From Candidatus Moduliflexus flocculans (lineage in GTDB: Bacteria > Moduliflexota > Moduliflexia > Moduliflexales > Moduliflexaceae): a stretch of DNA of 64,000 bases. Location of the stretch: contig DF820456.1 of assembly GCA_000739515.1 (NCBI GenBank), positions 915,093 through 979,092 of the forward strand. The letters are read 5' to 3'. A model generated the notes under the pieces. It did not search any database. It worked only from the letters and a program-made list of their open reading frames with translations, and had not been told where the DNA came from. The position numbers and the translations under genes are program-made. This document shows, piece after piece, positions 48,708-56,974 of the stretch (its first letter is position 1; each line of letters starts with the position of its first letter).

Positions 48708-50291
48708 TTACCGCGTGTAAATAATCAAATTCGTCGCGTGATCAATCGGTACGGGACCTTGTGGCTGTGGCAGGATGCGGCGCTGATCGTCGAAGACCTG
48801 CAAGATATTGTACGAGCCGACATCGAGATTGAGGAGCGCTTCCAGCTTTTTGCCGCGACTGTTGAACAGATCAAGCATATCTTTGGCAATCGCCGCCAAA
48901 CTCGATTGCGTCGGAATATCGAGAATGACATGATAAAGCGCCGCCGACGCCTGATCTCGGACAAGCCCTAACAGACGCCGTTCCCGCAATTGCCCTTTCG
49001 CCTTGGCCGGATCAATCAGCAAATCGTCGCTAAACACTAAGAGTTGCGTCTGAAACAGCGTGGCGCGATGCTCGCGGCACCATTGCAGCAGCTTGGAGTA
49101 GGCGATCAGGCTGGTGAGCGGGTTGTCAATCGTCAGCACATCTTGTGTCCCAACCGATAATTTAATCGCTGTCCGCTTTAAATTGACCACGCTGATGCCG
49201 CCGTCTTTGCTGACAATGACGAGGCCGTCGCGATCCGGCATCAAAACCGCGTTGACGATCTGCCCGTTTTCAATCGTCAAGCCTTCCGGCTGCTTGTTGG
49301 TGTTCGTAAATCCGCCGGTCGTCGCCAACACCACTGTCTTTCCCTGATTTGAAGCCCATTGACGGAATTTTGAGCTGACATTTTGATAGGCGAAATAGGT
49401 CGAACTGATTTGCGGGCGGCGCAGCCAGATCGTATGCCCGAACACGCTGCTTTTGCCATTTTCCTGCATGGTCAGGATATTGACGCCATAATCGCGCCCG
49501 TTTTGAATCGGGTAAAAGCGCCGGAAATTGGACAGCGTGAAGCGGCTGGACACGGAACGGGCTTTCGGCGCGTTTTTCTGCATCGGATAATAATCGGTGA
49601 AAAAATCGTCGCCGAGCCAGGCGGCGTACCGGGCGCTCGCTTTCTGCTCTTGCTCTTTAAATTTCGACCAGACACGGTTGACAATATAATCCCATTTCCC
49701 CTGCTTGATGTTGTTAATCAGCTTTTGCCGCCCGCTTTCCTCAATCGGTACGTAAATCCGGTTTTGCTCCAAGCGTTGCAGAATCGTGGCATTGGCGGAG
49801 GTCGTCGGGTCGAAACGGCCTTTGCGGATTTCCTCTTTCAGCTTGTCCGCCACTTTGCTTAAAATGTAATACCCGATGATTTGATACGCCTCGTTCGACG
49901 CCGCATTGACGCCGATCTGCCGCTTGTCCGCCAAATACGCCTCGCCAATCGAAATTGTGTCCGGCAGATGCGCTAAATCTACCGGGTAATATTGCATGAA
50001 ATTGTCGCCGAGATAGTAGAGAAACACGTCGCCGTCGCCGTATTTCTGCCAGACGAACTGCCGGTGGCGCTGCAACGTTTTGAACTCGGTAAACGGCACC
50101 TGCTGCAAATAGGTGTAATACGGAAACGAGGTGATAAACTGATCTTTGTTCTGCCCCGGATGCTTTTTATCGTACGCTTCCAGATTGAACTGCGCGCAGG
50201 CCGTTTCTGTAAGCGTTACGGCGAATAACCCGATTGAGAGAACTACAAGTATTTTTCGAACGGTAAGCATCATACCGAATTTTGATTTCAT
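48708..50291 (-). CDS. Secreted protein with phosphodiester glycosidase-like (DUF2233/NAGPA) domain
   Basis: A 527-residue protein with a signal peptide (MMLTVRKILVVLSIGLFAVTLT, cleavage near ACAQ). The N-terminal 260 residues are rich in Tyr/Phe/Trp and charged residues and are not recognised. From about 290 the pattern INILTMQENGKSSVFGHT, LATTGGFTNTNKQPEGLTIENGQIV and DRDGLVIVSKDGGISVVNL resembles the phosphodiester glycosidase fold, whose members have NGGFF...P.GL...G and DG. The catalytic GGF block has T in place of N. It sits at the end of the conflict-type island; whether it belongs to it is unclear. Confidence 0.65.
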   Translation of the reverse strand: MKSKFGMMLTVRKILVVLSIGLFAVTLTETACAQFNLEAYDKKHPGQNKDQFITSFPYYTYLQQVPFTEFKTLQRHRQFVWQKYGDGDVFLYYLGDNFMQYYPVDLAHLPDTISIGEAYLADKRQIGVNAASNEAYQIIGYYILSKVADKLKEEIRKGRFDPTTSANATILQRLEQNRIYVPIEESGRQKLINNIKQGKWDYIVNRVWSKFKEQEQKASARYAAWLGDDFFTDYYPMQKNAPKARSVSSRFTLSNFRRFYPIQNGRDYGVNILTMQENGKSSVFGHTIWLRRPQISSTYFAYQNVSSKFRQWASNQGKTVVLATTGGFTNTNKQPEGLTIENGQIVNAVLMPDRDGLVIVSKDGGISVVNLKRTAIKLSVGTQDVLTIDNPLTSLIAYSKLLQWCREHRATLFQTQLLVFSDDLLIDPAKAKGQLRERRLLGLVRDQASAALYHVILDIPTQSSLAAIAKDMLDLFNSRGKKLEALLNLDVGSYNILQVFDDQRRILPQPQGPVPIDHATNLIIYTR

Positions 50292-50341
50292 ACAAACCGC
50301 CTCTTTGGGTTCAACGATTTAAACGACAGGAATGCGTGTAG

Positions 50342-50470
50342 TCACTCCAATTCCGGGAACTGCGCCTTCAACTCCTGCAATTTTTTCTCCCCGTCCGCTT
50401 TCGGGCTTTCGAGAATATCAATCAGCTTGAGGAGCAAGGTTTTATCCGCGTCCGAAAGCTCTGTGGCCGA
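50342..50470 (-). pseudogene. Second copy of the 3' end of the nSTAND-TPR gene
   Basis: Reads [18 protein letters not shown] then SPKADGEKKLQELKAQF and a TGA stop. The real gene ends [23 protein letters not shown]. About two thirds of residues agree. The copy begins directly at the stop of the DUF5615 gene (50471), has no start codon, and its stop is 51 bp before the DUF2233-like start. So the DUF433/DUF5615 pair is flanked on both sides by the 3' end of the same gene. Confidence 0.8.
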
Positions 50471-50842
50471 TTATGACGCCACAATAGGTAGTTTACGAAT
50501 CCGTAAGGCCGCATCCTCCAATACCACAATCGCGCCCTCGGTTAATGGTTGTTCAATCGCTGCCCACACGCGCAACAGGCGTTGTAAGAGGTAATCAGCA
50601 TTGGTCTGCCGCACGCGAAAGATAATCACTGATGGCCACGCTTCGCCGGAAAAGGCTAACAAATGCCCATAATCAAGATCATGCGTCAGAATCGTCTCCT
50701 GTTGTCGTCTGGCCTCGGCGACAATTTCGTAATCTGCGGCACGAGCCATGCCAAGCTCGCGCACGTGCCGGCAATGATGCCCCAACTGCATCAGGTGTCT
50801 GCCGAGTTGGGGCGGGACATTCATGTTCAACAAAAATTTCAT
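50471..50842 (-). CDS. DUF5615 PIN-like toxin
   Basis: A 123-residue PIN-like protein: [68 protein letters not shown]. The THDLDYG block carries two acidic residues of the PIN-like site. In most relatives residue 6 is Asp (FLLD.N); here it is Asn, so nuclease activity could be lost. It overlaps the DUF433 gene by 4 bases, the standard DUF433-DUF5615 toxin-antitoxin arrangement. Confidence 0.9.
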   Translation of the reverse strand: MKFLLNMNVPPQLGRHLMQLGHHCRHVRELGMARAADYEIVAEARRQQETILTHDLDYGHLLAFSGEAWPSVIIFRVRQTNADYLLQRLLRVWAAIEQPLTEGAIVVLEDAALRIRKLPIVAS

Positions 50843-51087
50843 GATGCCAGCACCTCCAACGGGATGACCCGTTCTTCCATTGTCCAGGCGGCATAACGGA
50901 GGGCTTCATAAATATCATCGGCTTCTAATTCGGGCCATTCCGCCAAAATTTCAGCGATGCTCATACCCGAACTCAGGTAACTCAGGAGCGACGCCACGGG
51001 CATGCGTAAGCCACGGATACACGGTTTCCCAAAACATTTATTCGGATCAATCGTAATCCGGTGAAATTGATAGTGTTGCATTTCCAT
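50839..51087 (-). CDS. DUF433 antitoxin
   Basis: An 82-residue DUF433 protein. [35 protein letters not shown] and [22 protein letters not shown] form the family's strand plus winged-helix-like part. It pairs with DUF5615 by a 4-base overlap, antitoxin first. Starts 33 bp after the stop of the TPR gene, behind AAGGAGGAATCACCACAC. Confidence 0.92.
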   Translation of the reverse strand: MEMQHYQFHRITIDPNKCFGKPCIRGLRMPVASLLSYLSSGMSIAEILAEWPELEADDIYEALRYAAWTMEERVIPLEVLAS

Positions 51088-51119
51088 GTGTGGTGATTCC
51101 TCCTTGTGGATAAAAATTC

Positions 51120-51784
51120 TTATGGTTGTAACAATTTCGGCAACATCGCCTCCAGTTCCGCCAGCTTGCGGTCGCCTTCGGCTTTCGGCGCTTGCAGCAC
51201 GTCAATCAGCTTCAGCAGCAGGGTTTTGTCCGCGTCCGTCAACTTGTCGCTCATGCTGATGACATTGTGGAGGGTTTCATAGTCCCACCATTTCTCATTC
51301 GCGTTTGTAAGTGAGCGATAATATGCGATCAATGCTTGCAATTCGGTCAACGCCTCGGTCCGCTTCTGTTGATAGACCAAACACGTCACAAGCATAAAAC
51401 GTACGGCAAGGCGCTCACACGGCAAAAACATGCGCGTAAAAGGATGCCATAAGAAATATCTGTTCATGAGGCGATGGGCATCTTTTGACAACGTGTATGC
51501 TTGATCGATTTGTTCGGTAATTAAACTCCATTCTGCAAAATACATCAAGGGATCAGGAGAACGCTGATAATCTTTCTCATAAAGTAGATACGCTTTGCCA
51601 TAAAAATATCGAGCTGTATCCAATTCCCCCTGCTTATAAAATACATTCCCCATTTGCCGATAAGCACGCACATATCCAGGATACAACTCTATGGCTTTCT
51701 GGTATTGGATCAGCGCCTCCGCATACTTCCCCTGTTTGCTTAGTAGATCACCTAAATCCGTATGTGGCCACGGAACCGTTGGGC
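51120..51784 (-). CDS. nSTAND-TPR protein, 3' part after frameshift (TPR repeats)
   Basis: The in-frame continuation of the gene at 51752-53275 after a one-base loss. Read from the frameshift it gives [59 protein letters not shown]..., i.e. further TPR units in register with those before the shift, then a helical tail [17 protein letters not shown]. The first ATG in this frame is at 51686 (188 residues), but it lies mid-repeat and has no ribosome site, so independent translation is doubtful. A diverged copy of its last 40 codons lies at 50342-50470. Confidence 0.75.
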
Positions 51785-53275
51785 AAGTTTAAGGGCTTTT
51801 TGATATTGTGAGATAGCCTCTTCATATTTCTCTTGCGAGCGAAGTGACCAACCTAAATTAGCATAAGGAACCCAAACTGTCGGTGTAAGCGCAGCGTATT
51901 TTCGGTATTCCTCCTCGGCCTCGTCATACTTGCCATGTGTCATAAAGGTATATCCTAAAAGAGCATATCCCGCAGCCCCAAATTGTTCCGGGATACGCAG
52001 GCAGGTAGTTATGGCTCTGGCAAGCGTATAATTCTGTAGTAACGCTACGACAACAATCATAGGAGTCAACAGCATTAGAATCGTGAGCATCGCACTGACA
52101 ATCCAATTCTTGATTTTGCGTTTACGTTGCGACTTCCGAATCGGCAGAATCAGCGTATCATGACTGAGTTCATAATACACGCGACCACTGCCCCGGTTTT
52201 CCGCGCGTAACAACCGGCTATCAATCAGCCGCGCCAGCAATTTCGGCGACACGCGAAACCGCCGCCCGATGTCTTCTTCCGCCAGACTCAGCCGCCGGTT
52301 TGTCTTGCTCAATAAACCTTTTTCGCAGAGCTTCCGCACCTTCCGCCGCTGCCAGAACGACCGCAGCCGCTTCAACTGGCGGTCGTAAAACTGCTGCACA
52401 ATCTTCTGCATGCCTTTCTCACCACCGAGATCGTTTTTCTGCACCACGATGGCTGCGGCGGCGCGGCGCTGTCGCGTACGGACGTGTTGTTCGATGTGCT
52501 GGCAGAGTAATTGCAACTGCGCCGGCTCGACTTCATCGGTCAAGACGGTATTCTGCTTTTGCTGCTGCTTGCACAGGAAATCCAGCATGGCATCCACCGC
52601 GTCGGGCGCGTACTGAAACGCGGTCAGGCCGATGGCGGCATCGGTGAGTTCGGCTGGCGCGATAATCGCCTGCTGCGCCTGGGCGCGAGGCAAATAATCC
52701 AGCCGGAACAGATTGCGGAAAATGTCCGGCAACGCCGCCGTGCATTCTTTCAACTGGCCGAGCGCATCTTCGCGCAGCGCAATGATGATTTTGAGTGCAG
52801 GTTGGTTTTTGAGGGTGTCGGCTAATTGGGCCAACATGGCCTGGCGTGTGTCCGGCGCATGAAATGCGAACAACTCCTCGAACTGGTCGAAGATCAGCAC
52901 GGGCGTCAGCAATGTATCATCGTTCGACCAGAATTCGGTGGTGGTGAAATATTGCGCGAGCGCCCCCTCCCCTGAATCAGGAGCAGGTTGGGGTGGGGTT
53001 GGGATGGCGGCATATACCGTTTGCAACGGCGTCATATTGGGATCGTTCAGACGGATATTGATCGGGCAAAAGCCGCGTTCCCGCAACGGCTGCACAATCC
53101 CGGCATTGAGCAAAGAGGTTTTGCCCATGCCGGATTTGGCAAACACGACCACAAGTTTTTCCGCGAGGATTAAGTGGAGAAGTTCTTCTTTCTCCTTATC
53201 GCGGCCAAAGAAGAGTTTACGATCTACGTCAGTATCCTGAAAGGAACGCGAACCGGGATAACGATAATCAGTCAT
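51752..53275 (-). CDS. nSTAND-type NTPase with TM and TPRs, 5' part (frameshifted gene)
   Basis: 507 residues before an early stop. PGSRSFQDTDVDRKLFFGRDKEKEELLHLI, Walker A FAKSGMGKTS (46-54) and Walker B VLIFDQFEELF (126-136) define an nSTAND1-type NTPase. Then ALREDALGQL, a winged-helix part (LSHDTLILPI), one TM at about 393-415, and TPR units (YALLGYTFMTHGKYDEAEEEYRKY; GWSLRSQEKYEEAISQYQKAL). At 51781-51783 the coding strand has CCC where CCCC would keep TPR register, so the gene is broken there. Whole gene 53275-51120, about 718 residues. Residues 91-105 are read through a palindromic repeat. Likely a signal-sensing switch for the CHAT-SIR2-TIR protein encoded upstream. Confidence 0.88.
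   Translation of the reverse strand: MTDYRYPGSRSFQDTDVDRKLFFGRDKEKEELLHLILAEKLVVVFAKSGMGKTSLLNAGIVQPLRERGFCPINIRLNDPNMTPLQTVYAAIPTPPQPAPDSGEGALAQYFTTTEFWSNDDTLLTPVLIFDQFEELFAFHAPDTRQAMLAQLADTLKNQPALKIIIALREDALGQLKECTAALPDIFRNLFRLDYLPRAQAQQAIIAPAELTDAAIGLTAFQYAPDAVDAMLDFLCKQQQKQNTVLTDEVEPAQLQLLCQHIEQHVRTRQRRAAAAIVVQKNDLGGEKGMQKIVQQFYDRQLKRLRSFWQRRKVRKLCEKGLLSKTNRRLSLAEEDIGRRFRVSPKLLARLIDSRLLRAENRGSGRVYYELSHDTLILPIRKSQRKRKIKNWIVSAMLTILMLLTPMIVVVALLQNYTLARAITTCLRIPEQFGAAGYALLGYTFMTHGKYDEAEEEYRKYAALTPTVWVPYANLGWSLRSQEKYEEAISQYQKALKLAQRFRGHIRI
52961..53005. repeat. C/G-rich palindromic repeat inside the nSTAND gene
   Basis: GCGCCCCCTCCCCTGAATCA then GGAGCAGGTTGGGGTGGGG. It encodes IPTPPQPAPDSGEGA in frame between NTPase strands. 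Same class as the insertion in the ADP-ribosylglycohydrolase (13753-13827). Confidence 0.6.
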
Positions 53276-53285
53276 ATTTTGAATA

Positions 53286-53530
53286 GAACACTGATTGAAC
53301 TGATAAGACTGATTTTCACTGATCTTTTTGAATCGAACATGTCATATCAGAGTCAACCAGTTCAATCAGTGTTCGATTTTTATCACTATTTAGCCCGTAG
53401 GGCTTTCGGTATTGTAGAACGTCAACAATCCATCTTTTTACCGCGTAGCGGTTACGGGGCATATCGCCTACGGCGAATGTTTACCGGGGGATGCGTTGTG
53501 CTACAATACTGCATCGCCTACGGCGAAATA
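53286..53530. repeat. Inverted repeat plus micro-palindrome string
   Basis: GAACACTGATTGAACTG (53286 on) pairs with CAGTTCAATCAGTGTTC (53358-53374). Then TAGCCCGTAGGGCT, ACCGCGTAGCGGT and two TCGCCTACGGCGA units, the same string and order as the core at 21727-21830. This fills the 272-bp gap between the CHAT-SIR2-TIR and nSTAND genes. Confidence 0.7.
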
Positions 53531-53547
53531 TCGCATGTCAGTCTTCT

Positions 53548-55485
53548 TTATTTCTTCTTGCGACGTTCCTGGTCGCGTTTCAGCGTTTGCAGCAGCGGCG
53601 CCGCGTCTTGCGCGGATGGCAGCGTCACGCTTTTCAGATGCTCCAATTCTTCGCGGATCGGGCAATCGCCGAATTGCGCTGGAATGAGAAACTGCACGCC
53701 GAGGCGAAATTGCGTCTGCCGCGCCAATGCGCATTCGATTTCCTGGGCGACATACACATCCTGACAGCTGCAAAAGGCGTTTGTGTGCATCACCACAACA
53801 TATTCGCTCGCCTGAATCGCCTGTTCCAAAATTTGCGGCCAGAGCGAACCGCCGCGCTGCTGGCGGGCGTCGCGCCAGACGCGAAAGCCGCCGGTTTCCA
53901 ATTGCGCCGCGATTTCCGCCGCCATCGTCACATCTTCGGGAGCATGACATAAAAAGACGCATGGCGCGGAATTCAGACGAGTCTTATTGAACTTATTGGC
54001 GGCCTCAATTTCGTAACGCTGTCGCAATTCTCTCGAAAAGTCAAGCAAATCGTACTGATAGAGGTGAAGCTTGTATTTACTGCCTCCATAAAAAAGAAGC
54101 GTATTGCGTAATTCTTCTGAGGGATGCGGCGTGGCCTGTTCTAAGGCGATAGAGTAATTTTCTTTGCTCTGGCCTTGCAGCAGAATATGCAGCAAAATCC
54201 GCAGATACCAATGATGGAAGCCAAATCCAAGAAATAACAGGCTTTTGCGCGGATCGCGCAGTTCACTGAGCAGATTATTCGGCAGCGCCGGGTTTTTCGT
54301 GATGACCGGCACAAGAAAATCGAGTAAATCGTTCTCCGTCAGAATCAGCGATGCCGGTTCGTCAAGATGCCCGTAGAGATAAAACACGACCGGACTTTGA
54401 GACGTTCCGGTTTGGATAATAGCGGAATTGTTGCTATTAAGATGATAGCGGGCGATTCCCGGTTCTTTCTGCTCCTGTCGCAGCGCTTCCGGCCAGAGCG
54501 GATCGGGCGTGGTGACGATGCTCAGCGCAAACGGCAGCGCCGCAAGATTGCGGTAGAGTTCGTTCGGTTGATCGGCGTATTCCTCGTAAAATTCGACAGT
54601 TCGCATTTCCAGCGTGTCGCGCCCTTTTTCAAGCGCGAAATGCTGCGCCACCTGCGTCAGATTCGCGGGATTCAGCCGCCACGCCTGAACCTGCGGCTGA
54701 ATCTGCTCTGCGAGGCTTTGCGCCAACAGTTCATTCAACGGCTGGAACGCGCCATTTTGTTGAATCCCGGCAGCGTCCGGCCCTAACAGCAGCAAGCAGC
54801 GTTCCTGCCGAATCGCATACAGCAGCGTTGCCCACTCTTCCTCGCGCCAGGCTTCCGCCACAGGCTGAACGACGGCGGCGTTTTTTGATGTCTCCGAGCT
54901 TGTCGGCGGCGAGACGCGGCGCGCATCCCGTTTGCGGCGCAAGACAGGCGTGAGATGGCCAGGCAGGTTTTCCATGCGAATCGCGCTGCATCCGAATTGG
55001 TAAGCGTCTTCGATGGTTCGGCCTTCGCCGATGGCATCGTAAAATCCGATAGCGAATTTGATGGCGGATTTGTCGCCGATAGCGGCATTCATGCCGATGA
55101 CATACGGAATGTGCGCGGCAATCGCCTCGGCTTGCGCTTCGGAATAGCAGGCGTTGAGCAGCACGCACTGAATCGGCGCGGTTTTTGTGACCAATCCGAA
55201 AAATTCCGACAGCGCGTCCGGGTTTACAGGGAGCGCCATTCCCGCGTCATTTTCCAGATAGATGCCGCCCGTCTCACCATGCCCTGAGAAATGCACGATC
55301 TGCGGCTTGATGCGCAATAACGCCTGCCGCAGATCGTCCGGGCGCGTCGCCCATTGCTGCCGAAAATCAATTAACGCCCGATTCGATGATGTTTGCAGGC
55401 TCTCCTGAATCTCTCGAATTTCCTCATCTAAGCGAAGGCGTTCCGTGTTTTTCGGATTCGCCGCTAAAAATAGAATCGTTTTCAT
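53548..55485 (-). CDS. CHAT-SIR2-TIR triple-domain protein
   Basis: A 645-residue protein with three effector-type domains. Residues 1-185: CHAT caspase-like protease with HFSGHGE (His69) and LLNACYS (Cys113), both catalytic residues present. Residues about 215-490: SIR2-like domain (LLYAIRQERCLLLLGPD ... FYLYGHLDEPASLILTENDLLDFL ... LLFLGFGFHHWYLRILLH); the usual catalytic LHG is LYG here, so this part may bind rather than cleave NAD. Residues about 508-630: TIR domain (VFLCHAPEDVTMAAEIAAQLE, GFRVWRDA, then CSCQDVYVAQEIE with Glu582 in the NADase position). A basic RDQERRKKK tail ends it. It precedes the nSTAND-TPR gene and follows the TumE-like toxin. Probable abortive-infection or cell-death effector (inference). 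Confidence 0.85.
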   Translation of the reverse strand: MKTILFLAANPKNTERLRLDEEIREIQESLQTSSNRALIDFRQQWATRPDDLRQALLRIKPQIVHFSGHGETGGIYLENDAGMALPVNPDALSEFFGLVTKTAPIQCVLLNACYSEAQAEAIAAHIPYVIGMNAAIGDKSAIKFAIGFYDAIGEGRTIEDAYQFGCSAIRMENLPGHLTPVLRRKRDARRVSPPTSSETSKNAAVVQPVAEAWREEEWATLLYAIRQERCLLLLGPDAAGIQQNGAFQPLNELLAQSLAEQIQPQVQAWRLNPANLTQVAQHFALEKGRDTLEMRTVEFYEEYADQPNELYRNLAALPFALSIVTTPDPLWPEALRQEQKEPGIARYHLNSNNSAIIQTGTSQSPVVFYLYGHLDEPASLILTENDLLDFLVPVITKNPALPNNLLSELRDPRKSLLFLGFGFHHWYLRILLHILLQGQSKENYSIALEQATPHPSEELRNTLLFYGGSKYKLHLYQYDLLDFSRELRQRYEIEAANKFNKTRLNSAPCVFLCHAPEDVTMAAEIAAQLETGGFRVWRDARQQRGGSLWPQILEQAIQASEYVVVMHTNAFCSCQDVYVAQEIECALARQTQFRLGVQFLIPAQFGDCPIREELEHLKSVTLPSAQDAAPLLQTLKRDQERRKKK

Positions 55486-55514
55486 TGGTGAATTGCTTTA
55501 TCTACCTCAATAAA

Positions 55515-55940
55515 TCAAGCGTTTTCGAGCTCATGACCATGTTCTTCTTGAATGATGTTCGTTTTCAGCCACTCGACAAACATCTGAAACGTCATGTCAT
55601 CTGTCAAGGCTAACTCTGTTTTATCCTGTAAATGAACATGCGGGATGTGTTCGCCGACATGTTCTTTGCCGATCCGTCCATACTTCAGCCGAATGACTTG
55701 CGGATCAGGGCTGTTATCGAATCCGACTTCTACCCAATCGCCCTTGAGCGCGTAATATCGGTATTTCCGAAGATTTTCGCTGAATAATTCCGTCACAACG
55801 ATCCGAAACGCGCCGTACTCAGCAGTCAAACGCAAGATTGCCCGTTCCGGAGTCATATCAACCGAATGATCAACATTCTCGAACACGATCTGCGCGAAGG
55901 CAATTATGTCAGCAAAATGTTTTGTAATGTGCGCGTCCAA
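55515..55940 (-). CDS. TumE-like toxin (DUF6516 type)
   Basis: A 141-residue protein: AILRLTAEYGAFRIVVTELF, KYRYYALKGDWVEVGFDNSPDP, HIPHVHLQDKTELALTDDMTFQMFVEWLK. The strand-rich pattern with KYRY, FDN and H.H matches DUF6516/TumE. It overlaps the gene before it by 37 bases, as in antitoxin-toxin pairs, and is the third module behind moxR. It lies 29 bp before the CHAT-SIR2-TIR gene. Confidence 0.65.
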   Translation of the reverse strand: MDAHITKHFADIIAFAQIVFENVDHSVDMTPERAILRLTAEYGAFRIVVTELFSENLRKYRYYALKGDWVEVGFDNSPDPQVIRLKYGRIGKEHVGEHIPHVHLQDKTELALTDDMTFQMFVEWLKTNIIQEEHGHELENA

Positions 55941-56233
55941 TCTTGAACTCCTTTATAACAGAATTCCCAGTCCGCCAAATCATTTTCCCAGAGTTTCGAA
56001 ATTGTTGTTTCGATTTGCGTGACAAATTCTTCGTCTTCGGCTGTTCGTTCGGCAAATTGCGAAAACTCCATTCCATATTTCGCCTGATATGACGTGTCTC
56101 TCTGTCGCAATTCGGTAATTTTCGTTGTGATGCGTTCAAGCGTATAACGCCGCACAGCCGTATCAATTACCGTGTGAATATCGCCGAACGTCGTCAGCAC
56201 GTTCACATATTTTTCCTGTACCGGTATGGTCAT
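55904..56233 (-). CDS. TumA-like antitoxin
   Basis: A 109-residue protein, mostly helical and charged: DIHTVIDTAVRRYTLERITTKITELRQRD, MEFSQFAERTAEDEEFV, WEFCYKGVQDWTRTLQNIL. First gene of a pair with the TumE-like toxin, with a 37-base overlap. The TumA assignment rests mainly on this context. It starts about 50 bp behind a fragment of the MoxR 3' end. Confidence 0.65.
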   Translation of the reverse strand: MTIPVQEKYVNVLTTFGDIHTVIDTAVRRYTLERITTKITELRQRDTSYQAKYGMEFSQFAERTAEDEEFVTQIETTISKLWENDLADWEFCYKGVQDWTRTLQNILLT

Positions 56234-56285
56234 CATTTCGATACACCTCTACTATTGAAAAGCCGTCTATTCAGCACAATCGCTT

Positions 56286-56318
56286 TTATTTCTCCATCGT
56301 CTTCATGATGTCTATAAC
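56286..56318 (-). pseudogene. Third copy of the moxR 3' end (short)
   Basis: Minus strand ATGAAGACGATGGAGAAATA-A, coding MKTMEK-stop; moxR ends MKTLEK-stop with ATGAAGACGCTGGAGAAATA-A, 20 of 21 bases alike. Only about 30 bases remain. The TumA-like gene starts some 50 bp further on. Confidence 0.6.
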
Positions 56319-56377
56319 AAGGCATCCTATATGTTTTTGCGCTTCTTCGATTTCTTGAACAGCGTGTACATCACTTC

Positions 56378-56674
56378 TTAAAGTGGCGGAGAGACGACAT
56401 CCAAAATCGCGTCAGGGTGTTTGGCGGCGACGCGCAATAAGACACGCGCCGCGCCCTCCGGTTTGCGCCGGCCTTGCTCCCAATTGCGCAATGTCGACAC
56501 GCTGATGCCCAATAAACGGGCGAAAGCGTCCTGTGATAAGCCGTATTGCTTGCGAATATTCTGCACATCCTGACTTCCGACCGTGAATGTCCGGCTGGCT
56601 GGCAGTTCTCCGCGCAGAATCGCACCGCCCTCTTTGACGCTGAGTAATAATTCCTCAAAGGTTTCTTTTTTCAT
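56378..56674 (-). CDS. XRE-type antitoxin (HigA/NadS-like)
   Basis: A 98-residue protein with a C-terminal-half helix-turn-helix: VQNIRKQYGLSQDAFARLLGISVSTLRNWEQGRRKPEGAARVLLRVAAKHP. The N-terminal 40 residues (ELLLSVKEGGAILRGELPASRTFTV) are the strand region that binds the toxin in NadS-like antitoxins. Its ATG overlaps the stop of a truncated toxin reading frame (56671-56757). With the toxin lost, it is an orphan antitoxin, possibly still repressing its own promoter. Confidence 0.88.
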   Translation of the reverse strand: MKKETFEELLLSVKEGGAILRGELPASRTFTVGSQDVQNIRKQYGLSQDAFARLLGISVSTLRNWEQGRRKPEGAARVLLRVAAKHPDAILDVVSPPL

Positions 56675-56757
56675 GGAAACTCCGTTTCGATAATTTCTCG
56701 CTCAGATAATAAGGTTTTCACGCGCTTTGTAAATATCGAAGTTTCGATAATGGCCAT
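56671..56757 (-). pseudogene. Remnant of a RelE/HigB-type toxin
   Basis: Codes MAIIETSIFTKRVKTLLSE then REIIETEFP-stop, 28 residues. The first 19 match the N-terminus of the NadS-partner RelE toxins (M.IIETS.FTK.V..LLSD/E). The rest of the toxin is missing, but the stop still overlaps the antitoxin ATG, so an internal deletion is the simplest reading. Confidence 0.7.
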
Positions 56758-56804
56758 ATTCAATCTACGCCATTGGCTTACAAAAGTCAAGAAGGAATTG
56801 ACTG

Positions 56805-56933
56805 TTATTTCTCCAGTGTCTTCATGGCGTCTTTGCCGCCTTCGGAGAACTCTGTCCAGTCGCCTTTGTCTTCCTGACTCCGCTTTTCGATGACGCCGTG
56901 CCAGAATTTGTTCGGCATAGAACTATTCTGGCA
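56805..56933 (-). pseudogene. Second copy of the moxR 3' end
   Basis: Codes NKFWHGVIEKRSQEDKGDW and on to DAMKTLEK-stop, the exact last 35 residues of moxR. Against the real end at 57501 five bases differ over these codons, all at silent positions; upstream of that the match fades. It lies between the RelE module and the decayed HigBA-like module and lacks a start codon. Confidence 0.88.
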
Positions 56934-56974
56934 TTCTGAATAAGCAATCCATATTCACAAAAAAAACGCCGAGA

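Noticed and set aside
53174-53764. 196-codon plus-strand ORF
   Set aside because: Covers the micro-palindrome region and the antisense of the CHAT-SIR2-TIR gene; no coding signs.
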